Below the pieces are notes generated by a model. That model had not been told where the DNA came from. It did no database searches and saw only the letters and a list, made by a program, of their open reading frames with translations. DNA of 64,000 bases, from the NCBI GenBank assembly GCA_028641055.1, contig CM054062.1:276169710-276233709 (forward strand), in the 5' to 3' direction. Made by a program: the position numbers and the translations under genes. Each line of letters opens with the position of its first letter. The first letter of the stretch is position 1. Below are positions 40,907 through 52,601 of this stretch, one piece after another. The DNA comes from Alopecurus myosuroides (lineage: Eukaryota; Streptophyta; Magnoliopsida; Poales; Poaceae).

Positions 40907-43900
40907 TTACAGTGGCGACACATTTGTAAAATCATCGAGAAAGAGGCAGCCAAACACCGTGTTGAAAAAATCACTGCCTTTGATGGCGCCTTGGCTTCCA
41001 ACAAGAGCCCGCGTGTCATATTGGCATGCCCTCTTGCAGTCTGGGCAATATGTCACCTGCATTTTATCATGATAGTTATTTCGTACTCCATCCGTTCCAC
41101 AATATAAGATATTTTAGAGTTCCTCCACATTCGTATCTATACACACATATCTAGACACATTTTAGTCCGGATGTAGACAATATGTGAAACACCTAAAACA
41201 TCTTGTATTATGGAACGGAGGGAGTATCTTCGTTGGAACGTGTGAAAACAGCTACTATGCAGCATGCTTATTTCGTACTCCCTCCGTTCCACAATATAAG
41301 ATATTTTAGACTTTTTCCACATTCGCATATATACACATGTATCTAGACACATTTTAGTCCAAATGTAGACACCTAGAACATCTTGTATTATGGAACGAAG
41401 GGAGTATTTTCGTTCAAAGGTGTGAAAACAGCTACTATGCAGCATGCTTAAATATATTCGCATAGCATGGAAGTCGGGCCCGTCTGTGAGTAATTCCAGT
41501 GTGGAAGTTCCTCTCATCCATGTATGACAACAACTAGAAATTACAGCCTTGTCATGCGTGAGTGTCCTATCTTGGTTCAGACATTACCGTGTACACTTTA
41601 CCAATTTCCATAATAATGCTATCACGCCTAATGGACAAAGAAAATGCTACATCAAGAATATCTGGATCGATAGAGTGATATATAGTCTTTCATACTGAGC
41701 AGGCCATAAAATGGCAATACCCAAGTGCTTTTCTAGCTCCAATGGAACAAGCACTATGTGCTGATCATGCACTATAACACTATAATGGATATGCACAAGC
41801 TTAAAAAGGTAACATTAACAATGTTCTTTTACCAAATATTACTAACAATGTTGGGGGAGGAGGTGGGAGCGGGACTAGAGTTATACGAAATAGTCAAGGC
41901 ATACCTCTAAAATCTTTGGCTTGAATTGATTATCAAGCATAACATCAACGCCATAGATGGCCCGAGAGAATGTATTCTGCATCTCAGGATGAACAGCTGA
42001 GGCTGACTCAAAGACACGCCTTATCATATTCCTTATGTTTTCATGGATCTCTAGCCATTTAACTGGAAATTTAACAATAAATAAGAAACCTAAGACATGC
42101 AGCTGTACAAATGAGAGAGAATGCAAACTGTAAAACCTTGGTGCTCCTTCTCAAACTCCTCGACGAACTCTGGAGTATTCATATGGTTCATCCTTCCAGT
42201 ATAATTCTGGATGGGGAGAGCAGTTAGAGAGCTAGATTACATTTCAACACATTTATTGCAATGAAAAGTTGACGACCGATCACAATATTAGCATACAGCT
42301 AGAAGTTAGGGAGTATTCATATGGTTCATCCTTCAAGTAATTCTGGATGGGAAGAGCAGATAGGGAGCTAGATTACATTTAAAAAAATAATAATGCAATG
42401 AAAAGTTGACGGCTAATCACAATATGGGCATACAGCTAGAAGATAGAATCAGATTTAGTATAATAGGAGAGAGAATACAACATGAGCAATCTTCTACGCA
42501 GCTAACATCCATGATGTGATATCCAAAATGACATATATTTCAATGAAATTTGATCTTACCATCACAGTGAAATGAGTCTCATACTCAAACAAGCTAGTTT
42601 TCTCCAAAGTGTATTGATTGTTTGCTAACCTGACCTACAAAAAGGAAAAGGTGGATGGACAAGAGTCACTGGTACCATCATCAATTAATCGGAAGAGATT
42701 CATCAAGTATCATTAAATTTTCAGGTCATACCCAAAAAACATCAGTAAGAAATATATCCAGGGGGCATATACTGCGGACCAAAACAATGTACCGAAGATC
42801 AAACTTCCTTCCTTGGAAAAGTGCAGGATACTCAATATACTTTTGGCATATCTTGGGGCCTGTCTCCATAAGTCTGATGATAGCAGATAAATCGCCACTG
42901 ACAGTGGTATCAATTGTTCTTGCCATATTCCAAGGCTTCATGATCCACAAGTTGTCCATGCCATCTCGTTTCCTCATACAATAATCTCCAATTAGTTGAG
43001 ACAAATGGGTCTCTAGGTTATATGTGGGTTGAAGCCACTCAGGTGAGCCCCATGCCTGTAGGAGTTTATCTTAGTTTCAGATGGCACTAGCGTCAAAGGT
43101 ACTTATTCAAAGCACATATATATAGATTGCTGATCAAAGCCATGCCAAAGGGTATATACCAAAGAGCTCAGTAGCTCTCACCTTGTGGATAGTATCTGCT
43201 AGGTGGTGCTTCATGACCAGGCAAGCTTCAAAAGGAAATTGATTTGTGTATTGTTCGTCTGTAAGACCTAACGAACTCTTTAATTCCGAATCAACTTGCG
43301 CGCCTAGCCAGATGATGTCCGCATTCTTCGGATCAGTTGCTGCGCGAAAACAAAATAAATGTTAAAGAGATGCTAATCGCTTTTGAAGCATATTCTTCCA
43401 GATATAAAGGAATACATTAGTTCAACTCTATGGATCACCATGACTGTACAAGCATATCAAAAGAACCAATAAAACCAAGTGGCATTCAAATAATGTCTTA
43501 TTACAAGATTATGCCAGATATTAGCTTAGGTTCAGTTTTACTCGGTAATGAACTACAAAATATATCACCAAGCATAACCATAATTTACAAATTAAGATAT
43601 CTAAAAAAAATACAAATTAAGCAGTAAACTATATTTTTCTTCAAAAGAAAACTGAAAAGGAGACCCCTAAATTATAAATAACTTGAACCCAGGAGGTTGG
43701 GTTGTACATCCACTCTCCCAACCAAGTGAGCTAGGCTCACTTCCTTGAATAGCAAACTATATTGATGGCAGAGTGTTATCCGTGTACACTAGATCACAAA
43801 AAGGATATCACATTTATTTATTTAACTCCTTAGGTAAACAAAAAAAAGATGTGACAGCTCTTTGCAGACATTTGCTTTCCACATTAACAAAAATTCCAAC

Positions 43901-46900
43901 AAAAAAGGACAAGTGATGAAAGGAAAGGAAATGGATTGCAAGCCCAAGGGGCCATCTTTACAGAAGCAATAGCCAGAGTCCATTCCCATCTTAAGTCGTC
44001 AATCCTTCAAAAAAGAAAAGGTACTCCGTATATGATATAGCAGGACAGAGCTTTGCTTACTGAGAACAAACTCTGGACGTGTTAAGAACTCCTCGACTTG
44101 GGCTAGATCAGTTAATACTCGAAGTGCACGGCCATCACTTGGACGTATACTTTTGCTTGAAGGCGTCTCTTTTGTAGAAGGACAAACACTAGTGGATTCA
44201 AGCTGCTCCTGGTACTTTCTGAATTCCTACGAATTAGCCAGAAAGCAAGAGAGAACAACATAAGGCTATTCTGTCCCTGTACATCTCAAATCCCCCAAAA
44301 GTTACTATTGACATGGAAAAAAGCACCTGAATAAAATATTTCTCTGGTGTGTGGAACCAAGCCGTAAGTCTAGCTGAACGTTGTTTGTCTTCACCAATAC
44401 CAAACAAGAAATCCCGAGTACATTCTTCTCCAGTATGAACATCACAAATAGGCCATAGAATTGTGTAACTGAAATATTGGATATTAACAAACTAAATAAT
44501 GGTACAGGTAAAAAAAAACTAAATAATGGTAACGTATTACTACAATTCAAATGTCAATACCTTATAGCAGAAGCTAGTTTTCCTTCTGGCATGAACAAGA
44601 AAGGAGCTATTCTGAAGTTAGCAGCATCACTATGGCGCATGGCTGAACCCAACTCATCCATGACATACCTGCATAAACAACAAGCCACAAAACAATATAA
44701 TAGTGCAAAACAAGTAAATGTATTTCATGTCCAAGTTCAATGTTTCTAGTTGTCCAGAAGTAAAAAAAACAAACATATTTCTTGGATGGTCTAACTGGGT
44801 AGATTTATACAATTATAGTACTCCCTCAGTCTCAAAATAAGTGTCGTTAAAATAGATGTATCTAGTTTTGAAATACATCTAGATACTCCCTCCGTCCACT
44901 TTTATAAGGCATTTCAATTTTGGTCATATACATTGTAAAATGAGTGAATCTAGACTCATTTTGTGTATAGGTTCACTCTTTTACTATGTATGTGGTCAAA
45001 TTTGAAATGGTATATAGTGTGCCTTATAAAAGTGAACGGAGGGGGTACATCCATTTGAGCAATGGTTATTTTGAGACGGAGGGAGTACTACATAAAACCC
45101 TACTGCAACACTAGGTGTTACCGTGTTAGTCGATGTCATAATGTTAAAATGGTTCTTTTTGCACAAACTTTTGCAGTTTTTCACTTCACAATAACTAATT
45201 ACACCAATAACTCTTTGTCTCTTTCAGAAAAGGATGAAAAGAGATTGCAGCAATGGCATACCAAATAGGGGTTTCATCAGATTTTTCTTCATCAGCAAGC
45301 CGGTATGTCATAAGATATAGCCACATTGCACCAATAACTCTTTCAGGAAGGGGTTCTGCAGGTGACCATTCTGGAACACGTGGTTTAAGTGCAGAATCCA
45401 CTACTTGCTTACCACCCTCTACTACATTTGACGCATTGACACCATTTAGCAAAGTTAGGTTGGGAAGAGATTCGAGAATGGATATTGCACTGTTTCCAAG
45501 AGGGCCAGGAATGTCTACCTGTAAAAAGATAATCATTTTTCCATGTATATCTTTATTGCAGGCCTCCTAGTCTAGAAAGAAGACAAGAACTAAAGATAGC
45601 AGCATATTTGAAGTTTGGCTAATAATACCTCCAACTCTTGTAAATGTGTAAACCCAATAATTAACTTCAAGAGATCATCGCTAGATACTTCGTCCAAAGG
45701 ATTGCCACGGATGTTCAAGTTCGAAACAGATGATAGTTTACTAGAAGAGAACACCTGAGAAATAAAATATGAAGAGAGGAAAGCTGTCAGAGGAGCAGTT
45801 CACCTTTTCCTGATTGTATAGTTCTGACAAAAAGATAGCTTAAACTTGACCAAGATGATACACGTAAACTTTTTTGAAACTGTGTTATTAAATTATAAAG
45901 AAGTAACTGTAAACCTCAAGTCCCTTACCTCAGGTAGTTTGTGGATTGACCTATCAGAAAGGTCAAGTGTCACAATGTTCTCCAATGATATGCTTTCCAC
46001 AGACAAACAGGGATTTTCTGCTCCAACCATATCTCCACAAAAACCTAAAGCCCACTCCTTAGCGTTCCTTGTAAAATGTGAATTGTAGATTTCCAATTCA
46101 GGAAGAGCATCAAGAACACCTTCGTCAACACTGTCAACATCAAAACGATATTAGAATGAAATAACATGATTTTACAACAATATTGCCTGAAATAGATATC
46201 ACAAATAAGTTCTGAAAAATGTTCATTAGCCAGAGTGATGTTCACTTGCTATATTATTAGAGGCTTAAAGCTCAGAGGTTGCACATATCTATGTTGTTTT
46301 TTACCACTGCAGCCAGCAGCATGACCAAATACTATGAAACAATAGTCTCTGGATATTTTCAGATAATTCACTCCTATGTCCCAAATTATCACAAGCCATA
46401 TTTACCAAACCATCCGTACAACAAGATCCAAACACGGAGTTCATTGCAAGAACTCAGAAAATGGATGAGCCAAGATCTGGCAGGCACTAGGCAGGTTTAC
46501 TTCTTCCTTTTAATAAGCAAATTCTTAGATATATTCCATCCTTATTCAAATTTATCATGCCAGACCGACCATTTGATGAATACACAAGTAGAATCTTCTA
46601 GATTATCATTTGCAGCAGTGCTACTGTTTGACATTCACTAGTGTTGTTTGAAGGCTAATAACTAGTTACTCCCTCCATCCCAAAATACTTGACTCACATT
46701 TGTCTAAATATAGATGTATTTAGACATGTTTTAGTGTATATATCTATATTTAGATAAAGCTGAGTCAAGTATTTTGGGACGGAGGGAGTACATCTTAACT
46801 CCCCTTCATCAACTGGAAGAGAACTCTCTAGCCCTGCACTTAAACTAGACTAGAAATCCGAAAAAACAGGATCATTAAATTATTTTCATAGTTAATAACA

Positions 46901-48447
46901 TGAAAAAATATGCACATGAGACTTAGAGAGTTTACAAAATGGGTAATGAAAAAAACACGTAAAGCACAATTCTGACCCTTGGTTAAGGATAGGGTTCTCA
47001 TTCAACCAAAGCGCCTTCAACCTTCCACACTTCCTGATTTCTTGCAAAACTTTTTCTGGATCTTGCAGCTTGTTGCCCCATAGGTTGAGGGCTACCAGAT
47101 TCTAATGAGAAACAAAGGAAAGAACAGTTTCAGGAAAACATCAAATACCAAGCATAGATCATTCAGAAGCAGTGATTCCAATAACTAACACAGAATTTTA
47201 AATAAAAAAAGCTTTATTGAGGTCACAAAGTGCATTGGAGCATTTGACAAGCACTAAAGGTTCATAAATAAAAGTTCTTATGAAATGAGCTTTAGCATTT
47301 TGAAGAAAACAGGTTATTTCCTTCTCATGAAATACCAAAGCATGGGATCGTACACACAGCAACATACACATATATGAGATCGAGCAGATATACTATTACT
47401 GCACAATACAGTCAATAGCAACTAATAACATGAATATGTGGAAAAGAGTCAGACCGGAAAATTTGCAGATAGATTCAATGCTACTAGCATATCATCATCG
47501 ATTCCGAGCTCCTCAAGCTCCAGCCATGCTGCAAAATCACTTCCCTTCTCCTGGATTCTAGCCTTTTCTTTCTCCACCACCTGCAAGACATGCTCCAGAC
47601 TCCCTATATTTTCACTGTCTTGCGCATCCGATTCTTCGACCTCGGTCCTCCTGTCCAGATCCACGCACATTAGGGCTGACATTCTCTCGGCCAATCCTGG
47701 TACTTCCCGCAACTACAAATCACCAGCATACAAATATGAGATCACTCATGACATTACAAATTTCTGTAACTGGATAGTAGTTGACTGGAAGAAATACTGT
47801 GCATATCTCTATAACCATGAACTGATAACAAAATACTCTGAACAGAGGAGACTAACAGAACAGATTAGAAAATTTTAAACTGGATACAATTCTAGCCGCC
47901 ACTCACTTCACTAATGGAAGTAACTATTTCACAGTATAAAACCATAAATAATCAACAAATTCCGCAGAAATCGCTGCTAAGCCAATGTAGGCAAACCGGT
48001 GATGGCACGATATGAAACCCCTCGTAATCAAAGGCACAAAGTCCAAACAAAAGGTTATAGTACCAAATAGCCTCAATAGCTACACGGCATCAAGTAGTTG
48101 CTTCCGGATAAACTAGCGCGAGTAATTCGTGGCAGGAATCAGACGAGGCTCACCTGCTTGAGCGCATCGGTGAGGCGGAAGGTCCACGCGTGGTCGACGA
48201 GGAAGACGTCCGACTCCGTCCCTAGCGGCGTCTCAGAGGCGAGCACCAGGCGGCGCTGCCTCCCTTCCTCGCAGAGCTCGACGGAAAACTTCTCCCCGCC
48301 GTCGAACACCTCGTCGGCGAGCTTGCGGTACAGCCGTCGGTGCAGCGACAGCGGGATGCCCGCCGCAGAAAGCAGGAACTTGTGTACCCGCGCGAAGTCC
48401 TCGAAGCTGCGAATGCGCTCGTCGCATGGGCCGGCGGCAGGTGACAT
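40907..48447 (-). CDS. TTLL12: Tubulin-tyrosine-ligase-like protein 12, 15 exons
   Basis: Exons (minus): 48447-48154, 47712-47455, 47101-46977, 46130-45929, 45754-45629, 45518-45262, 44668-44561, 44468-44327, 44226-44061, 43339-43182, 43055-42732, 42634-42560, 42206-42137, 42062-41905, 41056-40907. All introns are GT-AG and phases join without a stop: 2613 nt, 870 residues. Residues 1-115 match the N-terminal SET-like region of TTLL12 (FARVHKFLLSAAGIPLS, HAWTFRLTDALKQ). Leucine-rich repeats follow at about 170-350 (NLVALNLWGNKLQ). The ligase-like domain is at about 565-825, with LWIMKPWNMARTIDT, FDLRYIVLVRS and SRAIYGVDVMLD. TTLL proteins add amino acids to tubulin tails, but TTLL12 has a divergent ATP-binding motif and is often considered non-catalytic; a role in microtubule or chromatin marking is inferred. 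The gene appears functional despite transposon-laden introns. Confidence 0.92.
41087..41224. mobile_element. Stowaway MITE, copy 1 of tandem pair (TTLL12 intron 14)
   Basis: Ends CTCCATCCGTTCCAC and GAACGGAGGGAG are flanked by TA. The inner edge lies only about 30 nt from the acceptor of exon 15 (41056). About 50 bp of non-MITE DNA (GTGTGAAAACAGCTACTATG) separate it from the next copy. Confidence 0.88.
41278..41404. mobile_element. Stowaway MITE, copy 2 of tandem pair (TTLL12 intron 14)
   Basis: Ends CTCCCTCCGTTCCAC and GAACGAAGGGAG. It and the following GTGTGAAAACAGCTACTATG block repeat copy 1 with a period of about 191 bp, so MITE plus flank were duplicated together and not inserted twice. 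Confidence 0.88.
42172..42445. repeat. Tandem duplication overlapping TTLL12 exon 13
   Basis: Two copies (42172-42309 and 42310 to about 42445) have a period of about 138 bp and share GAGTATTCATATGGTTCATCC, GATTACATTT, GCAATGAAAAGTTGACG and GCATACAGCTAGAAG. Copy 1 holds the first 35 nt of exon 13 and its acceptor; copy 2 places a degraded image of the same acceptor and exon start inside intron 12. Confidence 0.82.
43636..43753 (-). mobile_element. tRNA-derived SINE (Au-like) in TTLL12 intron 9
   Basis: On the minus strand it begins GAGCCTAGCTCACTTGGTTG (A box TAGCTCACTTGG), has a B box GGGTTCAAGTT and ends T-rich. It is flanked by the 10-bp duplication AAACTATATT at 43626-43635 and 43754-43763. 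Length about 118 bp. The ends and boxes fit the Au SINE of grasses. It is transcribed by RNA polymerase III if active. Confidence 0.85.
44821..45085. mobile_element. Stowaway MITE containing a nested MITE (TTLL12 intron 6)
   Basis: Outer ends CTCCCTCAGTCTCAAAATAA and TTATTTTGAGACGGAGGGAG form the terminal inverted repeat. A second, unrelated Stowaway sits inside at 44886-45045. Confidence 0.88.
44886..45045. mobile_element. Inner nested Stowaway MITE
   Basis: Ends CTCCCTCCGTCCACTTTTA and AAAAGTGAACGGAGGGGG are flanked by TA (44884-44885 and 45046-45047). It is 160 bp, with the palindromic centre GAATCTAGACTCATTTTG. It interrupts the outer MITE at its ATCTAGATA/TACATCCATTTGAG centre. Confidence 0.88.
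46669..46788. mobile_element. Stowaway MITE (TTLL12 intron 3)
   Basis: Ends CTCCCTCCATCCCAAAATAC and GTATTTTGGGACGGAGGGAG are flanked by TA. It is 120 bp and nearly perfectly self-complementary (GACTCACATTTGTCTAAATA pairs with its partner). Confidence 0.9.
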
Positions 48448-49357
48448 GGCGATGATTCACCGAGGATGGCGGCGGCGTGGCCGAGTGGGGGTTGGGGTGA
48501 GAAGGCCAGAAGGGTTTAGGTGTTTCTAGCCCAGATGGAGGAGCGGGTCTGCGGGTGCAAATGCCTACTCTGTTTGGAGGCTGGACCGTGGAGCCGTGGA
48601 GGTAAGAGTAGGTGACGTTGCTTTAGGATTCGTGCTGGAAAACGTGTTCTATTTTTATTTTATTTTTGAGTTTAAGGGGTCGATATCCATGTTTATGAGG
48701 AAAACAGGGCCGAAAAATCGCACAAGCGAGGGGACCGTCATCTATGCGACGCAAGCCCACCAAAACGTCACAAAACACACACCACCGGATCAGAGGCCGT
48801 CGCCCCGACTTACACCACTCGGTACCAAAGTAGCACACGAGCCACGATGCCGCACGACCCAGCCGTCTCGTGGCCCCTGTCACCCTCGCTAAAGACGACC
48901 GCCCGCAGACCACGCACATCGCACCAAATCCGGGGTCACCGCCCCGACACAACAATCAGATCGGCATTCGTGTTGTCCGAAGGCGATCTAGCCGAGTCGA
49001 CGAACTCGTTGTCCGCACAGCACCATGTCGCCACCCAACCCTGCCCTATGGGGTCGCAGTTGCATGGTAGATCAAGGCCACCGCCTCGAAGAAACGCCAC
49101 CGTCCAGAGCCGCCACTCCGGCGCCCGCCTTCCCTGACCATAGCGTCGTCATGCTCGGCCATCGCGAATCCATTGCACCGTGAGGGCCAAGAGCTCCAAG
49201 GAGACGCCTAATAGAAGGTAGAGACGCGTCCGCCGCCGTCGCCTGCTCCGGAGAAGTTTGGATTTTCACCCGGAGATCCTGACACAGCTCACGACACATA
49301 GAATCGAAACTCCACAAATGATGCAAACAAGAAGGAGAACGACGCCCGCGAGCATCG
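48448..49357. other. TTLL12 promoter region and GC-rich retroposon-like remnant
   Basis: The first 150-200 bp upstream of the TTLL12 ATG are GC-rich and should hold its 5' leader and promoter. From about 48650 a T-rich segment leads into GC-rich DNA with CCAGAGCCGCCACTCCGGCG near 49110. This resembles the GCCGCCGCTCCGGCATCC units of poly(A) retroposon 2, in the same minus orientation. I read it as a decayed relative; its ends and target duplication are not visible. No supported gene was seen. Confidence 0.45.
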
Positions 49358-50632
49358 TGATACGTCTCAAACACGCATATATAATTTTTTAATGATCCCT
49401 GCTTGTTTTTTTATAATCTTGCATATTTTCTACATGCTTTCCTACGTTTTTCGGGACTAACCTATTAACTCAGTGCCCAGTGTCAGTTTTCGTTTATTTG
49501 TCTGTGTATTGCAGTAAAGGGCCAAAAATCTAAATTCTCATAATGAACTGGAAAATTTTGAAAATTATTTCTCATCGGAAGACTTTGGGAGGCATAAGGG
49601 CACCTGGATATGGGATATAGGGCTCCCACGTGACCTGTAGGCGCGGCCTACCCCCACCCTCGTGGTGGGGTCATCTCATCACCTCGAGCATCGCCCCACG
49701 CCGCATCTTCGCGTCTAAATCAGTGTTGACCTAAAAACACCAGATATCGGAGGATTTTTTCCAGAAACGCGTCTAAGCTCCGTCGCCATCTAAAACCCTA
49801 ATTTGTGGGACATAAATCTCTGTTCTGGAACTCTGCCGGGACCGGGAAGTGCCCCCGGATCCATCTTCATCGACGTTGCTGCATCCCACGATGATGCGGG
49901 AGTAGTCCCTCCGCGGGGCTAAGTGCTCGTGCTAGTAGTTATGTGGTTATCTCTCTCTCTCCCATGGTGTGATCTTGATTGTGATCGTGAGTTATGTTAT
50001 TGTAGTCGAATCTATGATATTTCCCTTTCGTTGTGTAATGGATACTATGTGCTCAATTGGTTTTATCTAGTATAATCTTCTGGAGTCATCTTTGTCCCAC
50101 AGTGCCACGGTGATAGTGCGGGTCTCGTGTGTGACTCTATGGATCATGGATTGGAGGAATAGTTATCACAAACTTATTTTATTTTGTTCGATTAAATTAT
50201 GGAATCATGGGGTTTCTTGATGCTTGTGTTTAGTATAATATCTATAGTGTCAAGGTGATAGTGCGGGTGATGTGGATGTATTAGAAAGAGACTATTCAAG
50301 AGATATGTTGTGGTGTTTTTAGTGTAATCTTTGGATGCTCAAAGTGACAGGGTTGGGGTATCCATTGACGGGAACGGGAACTTTAAGGCGTGCTTTTGTA
50401 GGCCTACGTGATTCTCATCCTATTTGATCCATTAGGAAAGATTTTCAAGTAAATGTTTGTCATGCATAGTGTTAGAGGAAATATTGTGTTTAATTATGTT
50501 AATATTGTTGAGAGTTGAGACTAATGAAAGTATGACCCGTAGGCCTTGTTTTCGACCATTGTTATACCGTTTTCTCTCAATTCTGCTACATGTTAACTTG
50601 TTGCCATTATAATTTCAGGTCACACATATCAC
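49358..50632 (+). repeat. Athila-type Gypsy LTR remnant (TGATACGTC family)
   Basis: It starts TGATACGTCTCAAACACGC and contains TTTTTCGGGACTAACCTATT and, further on, ACGTTGCTGCATCCCACGATG. These are familiar words of large Triticeae Gypsy LTRs beginning TGATACGTC. No internal coding sequence adjoins it. It may be a solo LTR or a fragment, ending where a Copia LTR starts at 50633. Confidence 0.6.
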
Positions 50633-50932
50633 TGAATGATCAAGAGGGTCAAGTAGAGGGGGTGAATAGGTTAGCTACAATTTTTACTTCTTTTTTTATT
50701 AAAGATAATCGCTCAAATATAGGTTTTCTAGATTATGCAACTACATGAACAAACCTATATGATGAGCAAGTAATACTAGCACAGGATATTCGAGGAACTA
50801 AGCTAGTAGCAATAAGTAAAGGTAAGTTGAGGAATAACTGAACACAATGACGCGGAGATTTATCCCGAAGTTCACTTTCCAATGGAACCTAATCTCCGTT
50901 GGAGCGGTGCGATGACACCAAAGTGGAACACC
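50633..50932 (-). repeat. Fragment of a Copia A-type LTR
   Basis: The segment aligns with 8081-8385: TGAATGATCAAGAGGGTCAAGTAG against TGAAGGATCGAGAGGTTAAC, then GACGCGGAGATTTAT and CTCCGTTGGAGCGGTGCG in both. It is cut at 50932 by the LTR of Copia C; the remainder is not found in the window. Confidence 0.8.
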
Positions 50933-52533
50933 TGAACGTATAGTATGGGCACCTAGAGAGGGTGAATAGGTGCTACGACCAATTTTAATTATTTTTCAAT
51001 TTAGGCTTGACACAAAGGTAAATTCTCTCGATATGCAACTACGGTGAATTTACCTATATGAAAAGCACAACAATAAACAAGATACAAACACGAAGTAAAG
51101 GAGAGGGAACGAGATAACCGATAACGGAAGCACGCGGAGACAAGGATGTAATCCCGAGTTCCTCCTTTTGAGGAGAGTACGTCTCGTTGGAGGGGTGTGA
51201 ATTTCGTCACGAAGGCCTACTCAACGCCACAAAGACCTCACCATATTCTCCGATGAACCTCGCCACAAAGGCCTAGTTCACCTTCCATTATTGATTCTTT
51301 TGAGGAGGAAATTGAGTCCGCTATAATGAGCTTGAGGCACACACCCACAACCGAATTGGGAGCTCCCAAGAATCACCAACAATCAACAAGAGTAGCAATG
51401 GGGTCTAGGTTTTCTGCAAGGAAACCCTAGACTAGATTCTCTCAAGTGAATGGGGAAAATGAAGAACGGGTTGGTGAAGATGTAGATAGGGTCCTTCTCC
51501 TTCAATCCTCTGAAGATCAACGAGTTTGGGTGGAGGGATTGGGAGATCTAGGATTTTGGTGAGCTCAATAAATGTGCATTTAATGGCCTAAATGAACTAG
51601 CTTGAGGTTGAAGCAGGAGAGGGTATTTATAGCCCCTCTCGAAATATGACCATTGCTGGAATTGAAGGGCGGGATATCCGGCCCCCTGAATTATCCGGCC
51701 CTCAGGCCAAATAATCCGGCCCAAAAATCCAGCCAAAAATCCGGTGGGAAACTACAAGCCTCGCGCCACCCTAGACAGCCTCTCATCTTCATCGGGCTTC
51801 TGGGGGCGGATTTTCCGGCCCCAGAATATCCGGCCTCTCGCCACTGAATAATCCGGCCAAAAAGCTGGTGGGCTTCTGCCATCCACGCACCCAGGTCCTT
51901 AGTCGTTTTTCACCTCTGATTCTGGGGGGCGGGTTATTCGGCCCCTAGGGGCAGATCATCCGGGACCCAGAATATTCGGCCTTTCGAGGCCAGAATTTCC
52001 TGTAAAACCAAAGATAGAAATTTGAGATTTCCTTTAACCTTTTTGGTGCTTGGTGGTTTGAAAAATGTACCTATAGGTCCTGCACCACTTAACACATAAT
52101 TAAATATCGCTTGTGTTGTTAACTAACACACAAAACATAGAGGGATTAGAAATGCTCTTTCAATATTCCCCTTTTTGGTGTTAGATGACAACATAAGGAT
52201 TTGCAATAAAATCATACTACTACCAAGAGATATAGGAGATCCCCCTAAGTGTGTGCATATAGAAGATTTAACAAACACCAAGATGCACAACAAAGGGTTC
52301 ATTGCAATGAGATAACGCTAGCATGATATGAGACAAGATAATAAGATATGGCATACACTCTCATCAACACATAGTTCTCAACACATAATAATAGATCATC
52401 CACAAGTCTCACACCATAAGATAGATAAGACGCAAACAAAAGCAAATAGTCCGAGCAAAAATAAGATAAATGGACACAAGCTCTAAATAAATGATAAAAG
52501 CACTTGCTTGTGTCCGACCCATGCAAATCCCCA
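50933..52533 (-). repeat. 3' LTR of Copia C
   Basis: Plus-strand view TGAACGTATAGTATGGGCACC...CATGCAAATCCCCA. The right end matches that of Copia B (GCAAATCCCCA). A TATA box (minus GGCTATAAATACC, 51622-51634) lies next to an array of CCGGATATYCCGG-type half-sites at 51660-52000 (GGGCGGGATATCCGGCCCC, CAGAATATCCGGCC). This repeats the LTR layout of Copia B with a different core. Confidence 0.8.
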
Positions 52534-52601
52534 CGGAGTCTCCTAATAGAACTACTTCTCCCCCTTTGGCATCAAAACACAAAAAAGGAAGAAGAGAGAT
52601 G

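Noticed and set aside
43636..43753. A tRNA gene on the minus strand
   Set aside because: A and B boxes are present, but there is no cloverleaf; the target duplication and T-rich tail identify a SINE.
49358..50632. A complete Gypsy element
   Set aside because: Only LTR-like sequence is present, with no primer site, coding sequence or second LTR.
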